DNA from: an uncultured Gilliamella sp.
Lineage (GTDB): Bacteria; Pseudomonadota; Gammaproteobacteria; Enterobacterales; Orbaceae
Assembly (NCBI GenBank): GCA_946480175.1
Contig: CAMLIK010000010.1
Span: forward strand, 1-50,551
Length of the DNA: 50,551 nucleotides
Direction of reading: 5' to 3'
Part shown: piece after piece, positions 44,163-50,551 of the stretch
Layout: each line of letters begins with the position of its first letter
Position numbering within the stretch: position 1 is the stretch's first letter
Made by a program: the position numbers and the translations under genes
The notes under the pieces: generated by a model
The model's input: the letters and a program-made list of their open reading frames with translations, nothing else
Database searches by the model: none
What the model was told of the DNA's origin: nothing

Positions 44163-44996
44163 TTAACCTAAACTAATTGAACTGTCACGATTAAAGATAA
44201 TCTTCATTTTGATATCTTTACCAGCAATTGGTTTGTATTTCCATGTTTTCATTGCTGTGATCACTGAGCGATTAAAAATATTATTGGGTTGAGCTTCAAT
44301 AATTCTAATATTTTCAACTCGTCCTTCACTATTTACATCAAACATGACAATAACATGACCTTCTAAGCGCATGTCTAGTGCTCTTCTTGGATATTCTGGG
44401 CGATTTCGGCTAATCGGTGTTGGATTGCCTGAATATTGTTGACTATTAGATATTTTAGGTGCAACTGAAGTATTTGCCACATTATCACTTATCGCGTCTT
44501 GTCTTACTTGTTGACGAGATGATTTTTGTGTAGGTGGTTTTTTCTTTTTTGGTTTCGGTTTTGGTTTTACTATTGTTGGTTTATCCGGTTCAACAGTCGG
44601 TTTTTCGGGTTCTTTTTCCGGTGGAGGCTCAGGTGTTTCTTCTTTAACAACTTCAGGTTCTACAACAGGTTCAACGGGTTGCTCTTCGATAGGTTTATTA
44701 TCTATGATTTCACTGTTTTCAGCACCTTGAATATCAGGTGTATTTTCAACTAATGATTGTTCTGGGGCTGCTAATTGAGTAAGGTCAACCATTACGGCTT
44801 TAATTGAATCATCACCTTCATCAACCATGATGTTATTTGCAAACAACGCCGAGCTAAATAATAATCCTAATAAAAGTAGATGTGATATCACAGCGACAGA
44901 TGCAAATACATATATATAATTATCCTGTTGCTTCTTAGCAATAGGTGATTGTGGCTCTCTTTCTGTATTGATATCTATATCAAAATTGATCTTCAT
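44163..44996 (-). CDS. tonB: TonB energy-transducing protein
   Basis: Inner-membrane protein that, with ExbBD, drives outer-membrane siderophore and cobalamin receptors. It is 277 residues with a single N-terminal membrane helix (about 30-52), a long Pro/Glu then Pro/Lys-rich periplasmic spacer (about 90-155: EPEK, VEPDKP, KPKPKPKKKK), and a C-terminal TonB domain (about 195-277). That domain shows RNRPEYPRRALDMRLEGHVIVMFDVNSEGRV and FNRSVITAMKTWKYKP. No exbB/exbD adjoins it. I found no clear Fur box by eye just upstream, although the region (GAAAATGCTTATCATTTGTAG on the plus strand, 45035-45055) has Fur-like AT-rich hexamers. Confidence 0.95.
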   Translation of the reverse strand: MKINFDIDINTEREPQSPIAKKQQDNYIYVFASVAVISHLLLLGLLFSSALFANNIMVDEGDDSIKAVMVDLTQLAAPEQSLVENTPDIQGAENSEIIDNKPIEEQPVEPVVEPEVVKEETPEPPPEKEPEKPTVEPDKPTIVKPKPKPKKKKPPTQKSSRQQVRQDAISDNVANTSVAPKISNSQQYSGNPTPISRNRPEYPRRALDMRLEGHVIVMFDVNSEGRVENIRIIEAQPNNIFNRSVITAMKTWKYKPIAGKDIKMKIIFNRDSSISLG

Positions 44997-45151
44997 AGCA
45001 GTAATAATTTTTCTCTTAGGGCAAGTATTCTAAATGAAAATGCTTATCATTTGTAGCATTTTTTTAAATATGATTTATCAATAACTTGTTGCTTAAAAAT
45101 ATTTATCAGATAATAGTAAATAAATATTTCCCATTTTTAGCGGTTAGACTG

Positions 45152-46135
45152 ATGAATAATCCATCGATAAAACAAATACTCGATCTAGTGCAAGATGATT
45201 TAGTTAAGGTTAATGAAGTAATACAAGCAGAGCTCAGTTCCGATGTTGTATTAATCAATCAATTAGGTAATTATATCATCAGCAGTGGTGGTAAGCGTAT
45301 TCGCCCAGTTATTGCGTTGCTAATCGCCAAAGCACTTAATTATCATGGTGATAAGCATATTATTACTGCAGCTTTTATCGAATTTATTCACACAGCGACT
45401 TTGTTACATGATGATGTTGTTGATGAATCTGCTTTACGACGAGGTAAGTCAACGGCTAATGCATTATTTGGTAATGCTGCCAGTGTTTTAGTTGGTGATT
45501 ATATTTACACTAGATCTTTCCAAATGATGGTACGCACCGAATCATTCAAAGTATTGAATATAATGTCTGAAGCAACGAATGTTATTGCCGAAGGTGAAGT
45601 TCAACAACTTATTAATTGTAATGATCCTGATATTACTAAAGAGCAATATCTACAAGTTATCTACCGTAAAACAGCAAGGCTCTTTGAAGCAACTTCACAT
45701 TCAGCAGCGGTATTAGCCGGTGCAACACCTGAGCAGGAAGTTGCCCTGCAAGAATATGGTAAATATTTGGGGACAGCCTTTCAAATTATTGATGATTTAT
45801 TAGACTATAGTGCTGATAGTAATCAAAAATTAGGTAAAAATTTAGGGGATGATCTCAATGAAGGTAAACCAACTTTACCATTATTACATGCCATGCATCA
45901 TGCTAATTCAGAAGATGCGACATTAATTCGTCAAGCCATTGAGCAAGGAAATGGTCGCCATTTATTAGATCACATTTTAAAAGTGATGCAGTTGTGTGGA
46001 TCACTTGAATTCACTTTGAAAACGGCTCAACAAGAAGCCGATAAAGCCTTTAATGTTATTTCAATCTTACCGGATTCTCCTTATAAAAAAGCCCTACAAG
46101 ATCTGGCATTGTTATCAGTAAAAAGGGAAAACTAG
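45152..46135 (+). CDS. ispB: Octaprenyl diphosphate synthase IspB
   Basis: Makes the long isoprenoid side chain of ubiquinone/menaquinone from FPP and IPP. It is 327 residues from ATG 45152 (E. coli 323); the frame opens at 45086 but the extra 22 residues have no counterpart. The two Asp-rich motifs are LLHDDVVDESALRRG (first DDxxD) and IIDDLLDYSAD (second). GGKRIRP binds IPP, and FGNAASVLVGDYIYTR matches E. coli IspB almost exactly. Single gene; its usual neighbours rplU-rpmA are not here. Confidence 0.95.
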   Translation: MNNPSIKQILDLVQDDLVKVNEVIQAELSSDVVLINQLGNYIISSGGKRIRPVIALLIAKALNYHGDKHIITAAFIEFIHTATLLHDDVVDESALRRGKSTANALFGNAASVLVGDYIYTRSFQMMVRTESFKVLNIMSEATNVIAEGEVQQLINCNDPDITKEQYLQVIYRKTARLFEATSHSAAVLAGATPEQEVALQEYGKYLGTAFQIIDDLLDYSADSNQKLGKNLGDDLNEGKPTLPLLHAMHHANSEDATLIRQAIEQGNGRHLLDHILKVMQLCGSLEFTLKTAQQEADKAFNVISILPDSPYKKALQDLALLSVKREN

Positions 46136-46290
46136 ACGTGATGTGATATTTTTAAAAACGCTTTTGATGCAATTTGTTTAATAACAATGTGTTTCAGCTA
46201 GATATCGTAATAATCTTAAATTGATTTTACATTGCTATGCAAACAAATTACGCCCCTTTATTTGCAATTATTTCAATCAAGGTAGTTATT

Positions 46291-47163
46291 ATGTTCAAGA
46301 GATCTTGGCCAGTTTTTTTAATTTTTATTTCGATGATATCTGTACAAGCAAGTGCTTCATTTGCTAAATACTTGTTCCCTGTACTCGGGCCAGAGGCGAT
46401 GACGGCTTGGCGTCTATTTTTCTCGGCAATTTTATTGGTAATAATCTTTAAACCTTGGCGTAAAACCATTACTAAATCAGCCATAAAATATATTATTTTG
46501 TATGGGATAGCGATGGGATGTATGAATTTGTCTTTTTACAATGCGATATCTCGAATCCCTTTAGGTATCGCTGTTGCAATTGAATTGACTGGCCCAATTA
46601 TGGTGGCGATGTTTTCTGGACGACGATTAGCTGATTTTATTTGGTTAGGTATAGCAATAATTGGACTAGTAATGTTGCTACCTATTCATCAGGCCTCTAA
46701 TGATTTAGATCCTGTTGGTATCTTACTAGCTTTATGTGCAGGAAGCTGCTGGGCTGGTTATATTCTTTTTGGGCGTAAAGCCGGTGAAATTTATGGCGCA
46801 TCAAGTGTAGCGGTAGGTTCAATTGTTGCTTCGCTATTACTTTTTCCAATTGGTGTATGGCAAAGTGGTAGTACAATGTTTTCCTTAGACATTTTGCCAT
46901 TAGCTTTTATGGTTTCACTATTAGCATCAGCCATTCCATATGGTCTTGATATGATCGCTCTGCCACGATTACCGGCACAAACTTTTAGTACTCTAATGAG
47001 TTTATCGCCGGTATTTGCTGCGTTTTCCGGATTAATTGTTTTGCACGAACAGTTAACACATTACCAATGGTTGGCTATCATGTTTATTATTGTTTCATCG
47101 ATTGGTACGGTATTAACTATGCATCGTCCAAGCAAAATTAAAGCAATAAATCGAGAAAATTAA
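46291..47163 (+). CDS. rhtA: Threonine/homoserine exporter RhtA (EamA/DMT family)
   Basis: A 290-residue inner-membrane exporter with ten hydrophobic helices in two EamA repeats. ATG 46291 follows an AAGGTAG site; the earlier in-frame ATG at 46237 adds 18 unmatched residues. Similarity to E. coli RhtA is clear: SVQASASFAKYLFP, IPLGIAVAIELTGPIMVAMFSGRR, GSCWAGYILFGRKAG, IPYGLDMIALPRLPAQTFSTLMSLSPVFAA. RhtA exports threonine and homoserine and relieves their toxicity. Single gene, convergent with ffh. Confidence 0.9.
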   Translation: MFKRSWPVFLIFISMISVQASASFAKYLFPVLGPEAMTAWRLFFSAILLVIIFKPWRKTITKSAIKYIILYGIAMGCMNLSFYNAISRIPLGIAVAIELTGPIMVAMFSGRRLADFIWLGIAIIGLVMLLPIHQASNDLDPVGILLALCAGSCWAGYILFGRKAGEIYGASSVAVGSIVASLLLFPIGVWQSGSTMFSLDILPLAFMVSLLASAIPYGLDMIALPRLPAQTFSTLMSLSPVFAAFSGLIVLHEQLTHYQWLAIMFIIVSSIGTVLTMHRPSKIKAINREN

Positions 47164-47174
47164 GTTTATTGAAA

Positions 47175-47202
47175 TACTATCGCGCCAAGCTGCGCGATAG
47201 TA
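47175..47202. terminator. Strong inverted repeat between rhtA and ffh
   Basis: Perfect 11-bp arms TACTATCGCGC (47175-47185) and GCGCGATAGTA (47192-47202) with a six-base loop sit between converging genes. Neither side has a proper T-run, so it may be a terminator aided by Rho or a 3'-end protecting structure. Confidence 0.6.
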
Positions 47203-47230
47203 ATAAATTGAAAGAAAGAGAAATAAAACG

Positions 47231-48598
47231 TTATCGAGGTGGGAAACCCATGCCGCCGCCCATTAACCCTTTCATTTGACGCATCATCTTCATCATGCCG
47301 CCACCTTTCATTTTTTTCATCATCTTTTGCATATCTTCAAACTGTTTAAGTAGCTTGTTGACATCTTGCACTTGTGTGCCTGAACCATTAGCAATACGGC
47401 GTTTTCGTGAGCCTTTTATGATTTCTGGATTTGCACGTTCTTTTAATGTCATGGAGCCAATTATCGCTTCCATCTTGATGGTGATTTTATCATCCATTTG
47501 TGCTTTGATATGGTCGGGAAGTTGTCCCACACCGGGTAGTTTGGCTAGCATTGCGCCCATTCCGCCCATATTACGCATTTGTCGTAGTTGATCTTGAAAG
47601 TCATTAAAATCAAACTTATCGCCTTTTTTAAGTTTTTTGGCAATTTTTTCTGCTTTTTCACGATCAACATTACTCTGTAATTCTTCGATTAAAGAAAGAA
47701 CATCACCCATGCCTAAAATACGCGAAGCAATGCGGTCAGGATAAAAAGGCTCTAATGCATCAGTTTTTTCACCCATCCCTAAGAATTTGATCGGTTTACC
47801 TGTGATATGGCGGATTGATAATGCTGCCCCCCCACGAGCATCACCATCAACTTTAGTTAAAATAACACCGGTTAGTGGTAAGGCATCATTAAATGCTTTA
47901 GCTGTATTGGCGGCATCTTGCCCTGTCATTGCATCGACAACAAATAGCGTTTCAATTGGATTGATTGCATCATGTAGCGCTTTGATTTCATCCATCATCT
48001 CGCTATCAACATGCAATCGACCCGCAGTATCGACAATAAGCACATCAAAGAACTGTAGTTTGGCATGCGAAATGGCTTTGTTAACAATATCAACTGGTTT
48101 TTGTTTTATATCTGATGGGAAGAACTCAACATTAATCGCTTTCGCCAGTGTTTCTAATTGTTTTATCGCTGCGGGACGATAAACATCAGCAGAGACAACT
48201 AAGACTTTCTTTTTCTGTTTTTCTTTTAAGAATTTTGCCAGTTTAGCCACGCTAGTTGTTTTACCGGCACCTTGCAAGCCAGCCATTAGTATAACCGCTG
48301 GAGGCTGGGTAGCTAAGTTAAGTGTACTGTTAACTTCGCCCATTGCGCTGGTAAGTTCGGCTTGAACTATTTTAATAAATTCTTGGCCAGGTGTTAGGCT
48401 TTTATTAACATCTAAACCGACGGCTTTTTGTTTAACTTGGTTAATAAATTCTCGTACTACAGGTAAGGCAACATCGGCTTCAAGTAATGCCATGCGCACA
48501 TCGCGCAACGCATCTTTAATATTATCTTCAGACAGACGCCCGCGACCACTAATATTGCGAAATGTCTGTGATAAACGATCAGTTAAATTCTCAAACAT
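47231..48598 (-). CDS. ffh: Signal recognition particle protein Ffh
   Basis: GTPase of the bacterial SRP that targets inner-membrane proteins co-translationally. It is 455 residues from ATG 48598 (MFENLTDRLSQTFRNISG; GAG ribosome site). The N domain includes ALLEADVALPVVREF; the G domain has GLQGAGKTTSVAKLA, VSADVYRPAAIKQLE, DTAGRLHVD and TKVDGDARGGAAL. The C-terminal M domain ends in a Met-rich finger loop and tail (MQKMMKKMKGGGMMKMMRQMKG) that binds signal peptides and 4.5S RNA. Four extra upstream codons from a TTG are unlikely to be used. Confidence 0.97.
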   Translation of the reverse strand: MFENLTDRLSQTFRNISGRGRLSEDNIKDALRDVRMALLEADVALPVVREFINQVKQKAVGLDVNKSLTPGQEFIKIVQAELTSAMGEVNSTLNLATQPPAVILMAGLQGAGKTTSVAKLAKFLKEKQKKKVLVVSADVYRPAAIKQLETLAKAINVEFFPSDIKQKPVDIVNKAISHAKLQFFDVLIVDTAGRLHVDSEMMDEIKALHDAINPIETLFVVDAMTGQDAANTAKAFNDALPLTGVILTKVDGDARGGAALSIRHITGKPIKFLGMGEKTDALEPFYPDRIASRILGMGDVLSLIEELQSNVDREKAEKIAKKLKKGDKFDFNDFQDQLRQMRNMGGMGAMLAKLPGVGQLPDHIKAQMDDKITIKMEAIIGSMTLKERANPEIIKGSRKRRIANGSGTQVQDVNKLLKQFEDMQKMMKKMKGGGMMKMMRQMKGLMGGGMGFPPR

Positions 48599-48744
48599 AC
48601 TAACTCTCAATAAATGAAAAAATTTTCACCTATCATATCAGAAAATTGGCAGAAGTCCCATGATCATCAATTTACTACGACTTGACACGAAATTGGGTTC
48701 CTGTTGAAATGAGAACCATAATAAAATGAAAGGAGAAATCATAT

Positions 48745-49128
48745 ATGGTAAAAGTTGTTAATACTGATAAAGCCCCTGCAGCTATTGGTCCTTATGTGCA
48801 AGGCGTTGATTTGGGGAATATGTTATTTGCCTCGGGTCAAATTCCAATTAATCCAGCAACAGGTGAGATGCCAACTTGCGTGAAAGAACAAACTAAACAG
48901 AGTTTAGCGAATGTAAAAGCGATTATAACTGAAGCGGGTTATCAAGTTAAAAATATCGTTAAAACAACAATTTTTTTAGCAGATATGAATGATTTTGCGC
49001 AAGTGAATAGTGTCTATGAGGCATTTTTTAACGAGAACCAAGCAACATTCCCGGCACGTTCTTGTGTACAAGTTGCTCGCATCCCTAAAGATGCAAAAGT
49101 TGAAATAGAAGTTATCGCTGTAAAATAA
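48745..49128 (+). CDS. ridA: RidA family enamine/imine deaminase
   Basis: A 127-residue YjgF/YER057c/UK114 protein that hydrolyses reactive 2-aminoacrylate and related imines made by PLP enzymes, protecting other PLP enzymes. Conserved features are AIGPYVQGVDLGNMLFASGQIPINP, the family signature FPARSCVQVARIPKDAKVEIE with the carboxylate-binding Arg, and the terminal IEVIAVK. It has an AAAGGAGAAAT ribosome site and stands alone, with the tyrB aminotransferase downstream on the same strand. Confidence 0.95.
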   Translation: MVKVVNTDKAPAAIGPYVQGVDLGNMLFASGQIPINPATGEMPTCVKEQTKQSLANVKAIITEAGYQVKNIVKTTIFLADMNDFAQVNSVYEAFFNENQATFPARSCVQVARIPKDAKVEIEVIAVK

Positions 49129-49138
49129 GTGCGTTAAA

Positions 49139-49166
49139 TTTGTTAGCATCAAGAGGTGCTAACAAA
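49139..49166. terminator. Hairpin after ridA
   Basis: A 12-bp stem with one G-T wobble (TTTGTTAGCATC with GGTGCTAACAAA) and loop AAGA lies 10 bases after the ridA stop. The bases after it on the plus strand are A-rich, so intrinsic termination of ridA would be weak. Confidence 0.5.
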
Positions 49167-49170
49167 ATAA

Positions 49171-49202
49171 AAAAGTTGAGGAACGGGGTTTTTGAGGCAT
49201 TT
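49171..49202 (+). repeat. Dispersed intergenic repeat, copy 3
   Basis: Contains TTGAGGAACGGGGTTTTT, identical to copy 1 over 18 bases, flanked by an A-run on the left and GAGGCATTTTTT on the right. It lies about 200 bases before tyrB in sense orientation. Confidence 0.6.
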
Positions 49203-49395
49203 TTTACTTAATTTACCCATTTTTTGTCACCGACTTCTCATGTTTTTATATTCAAATCAGTTTTTAATAAAAATCGATTTCATTATCCTAACATTATTTA
49301 TATTTAAACTGTTATTTAGTGATTGATTGCCAATTAAGTTGGTGCAATAATCTACAATTATACATTGATATTTACTAATTAATTAGGTTGAGAAA

Positions 49396-50551
49396 ATGTT
49401 TGGAAAAGTAGAGTCGTACGCGGGTGATCCAATCTTATCATTAGTCGCTGAATTTAATAATGACCAGCGTGAGAATAAGATCAATTTAAGTATTGGTTAT
49501 TATTATGATGAAAACAGTATAGTTCCGCAATTATCTTGCATAAAAACGGCTCGTGACTATATTTATCATCATCAACAAGGCGCACAACTTTATTTGCCGA
49601 TGAGTGGCTTACCGAGTTATTGTCAAGCGATCCAATCGCTACTTTTTGGTGAAGATAGTCCTGCTTTTCAAGCACAGCGAATCGCCACTATTCAGACTTT
49701 GGGCGGATCAGGGGCACTGAAAGTCGGTGCTGACTTTTTATATCGCTATTTTCCCGATTCGCAAGTGTGGGTTAGTGATCCAACTTGGGAAAATCATATT
49801 GCTATTTTCAATGGAGCAGGCTTTAAGGTGAATAAGTATCCTTATTTTGATCCAGAGACTTGTGGCGTGAAATTTGATGCTATGCTTGAAACACTAAATA
49901 CCTTACCGGCTAAAAGTATCGTGTTATTGCATCCTTGCTGTCATAACCCAACAGGCGCTGATTTAACACAACAACAGTGGGATGACGTGATTGAGGTTTT
50001 ACAAAAACGTGATCTTATCCCATTTATGGATATTGCTTACCAAGGTTTTGGTGAATCTATTGAAAGTGATAGTTATGCAATAAAAAAAGTCGCCGAGCAA
50101 GGCTTGTGTGGTTTTATCAGTAATTCGTTTTCTAAAACATTCTCACTTTACGGTGAACGGGTAGGTGGTTTATCGGTTTTATGTGATGATAGCCAAGTGG
50201 CTAATCGGGTGTTTGGTCAATTGCAAGCAACGGTTCGCCGAAATTATTCTAGCCCAGCCGCTTATGGTGCTCAGTTAGTTTCATATGTATTAAACAATGC
50301 TGAACTTAAGGCTTTATGGTTTAAAGAAGTTGAATCGATGCGTAACCGTATTGTTAGCATGCGTTCAACTTTAGTTGATTTATTAAAAACAGCAGCACCT
50401 AAACAGAATTTTGATTATTTACTCAAACAAAGAGGTATGTTTAGTTACACCGGTTTTTCTAAAGAGCAAGTCGCACAACTAAAAGATGATTTCGCTGTTT
50501 ATTTGGTGGGCAGCGGAAGAATGTGTGTGGCGGGATTAAATCACCATAATA
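49396..50551 (+). CDS. tyrB: Aromatic-amino-acid aminotransferase TyrB, 3'-truncated by the window edge
   Basis: Open reading frame from ATG 49396 to the right edge without a stop (385 codons seen; E. coli TyrB has 397). It follows TyrB closely: [75 protein letters not shown] and the PLP-lysine segment [17 protein letters not shown] with Lys247, the same number as in E. coli. It makes tyrosine and phenylalanine and can also work on leucine or aspartate. It is a paralogue of aspC at 13815-14990. No clear TyrR box was found upstream. Confidence 0.95.
   Translation, partial: MFGKVESYAGDPILSLVAEFNNDQRENKINLSIGYYYDENSIVPQLSCIKTARDYIYHHQQGAQLYLPMSGLPSYCQAIQSLLFGEDSPAFQAQRIATIQTLGGSGALKVGADFLYRYFPDSQVWVSDPTWENHIAIFNGAGFKVNKYPYFDPETCGVKFDAMLETLNTLPAKSIVLLHPCCHNPTGADLTQQQWDDVIEVLQKRDLIPFMDIAYQGFGESIESDSYAIKKVAEQGLCGFISNSFSKTFSLYGERVGGLSVLCDDSQVANRVFGQLQATVRRNYSSPAAYGAQLVSYVLNNAELKALWFKEVESMRNRIVSMRSTLVDLLKTAAPKQNFDYLLKQRGMFSYTGFSKEQVAQLKDDFAVYLVGSGRMCVAGLNHHN

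Overview
The window is AT-rich DNA from a gammaproteobacterium. Almost every protein has an obvious E. coli counterpart (SerB, RadA, PpnN, DksA, GluQ, Syd, RNase E, SapBCDF, MetA, PtsHI-Crr, YgfB, PepP, TonB, IspB, RhtA, Ffh, TyrB), but intergenic DNA is very A+T rich and several enterobacterial neighbourhoods are rearranged or trimmed (no pcnB between folK and dksA, no sapA before sapB, no ubiH after pepP). This suits an Orbaceae-type host-associated bacterium such as Gilliamella. The taxonomic call is inference, since no rRNA is present. No tRNA, rRNA, CRISPR array, intact insertion sequence or prophage was seen.

Layout. 1-7.9 kb: housekeeping genes (3' part of an HxlR regulator, serB-radA, ppnN, moaA with a structured leader, and gluQ, dksA and folK). 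7.9-13.4 kb: an accessory metabolic locus with an MmgE/PrpD protein facing a tightly overlapping five-gene operon (aspartase/fumarase-superfamily lyase, GNAT acetyltransferase, and a polar-amino-acid ABC importer). Its make-up resembles the Bacillus yxe locus for S-(2-succino)cysteine, with a lyase where Bacillus has a monooxygenase. 13.8-23.8 kb: aspC, syd, rne with a long leader, sapBCDF, and metA with tandem MetJ boxes.

23.9-37.1 kb is the main catabolic region. It holds two complete sugar-acid modules. The first is rhmR-rhmD-rhmT-rhmA-fucO, an L-rhamnonate to pyruvate plus lactaldehyde to propanediol route. The second has an IlvD/Edd dehydratase, MFS carrier, DapA-type aldolase, iron alcohol dehydrogenase and IclR regulator, probably for a pentonate giving pyruvate plus glycolaldehyde. 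The modules perform parallel chemistry with unrelated dehydratases and aldolases but related carriers, dehydrogenases and regulators. Between them lie a methyltransferase gene, a 32-bp direct repeat and a cluster of TCCT-N-TATATTG operator-like motifs upstream of rhmR.

37.3-50.5 kb: pgi facing ptsH-ptsI-crr, a small orphan lipoprotein, ygfB-pepP, tonB, ispB, rhtA, ffh, ridA, and a tyrB gene that runs off the right edge. A short dispersed repeat (core TTGAGGAACGGGGTTTTT) occurs three times in intergenic DNA, always in the same orientation. Promoter, operator and RNA-structure calls were made by eye without folding or database searches.
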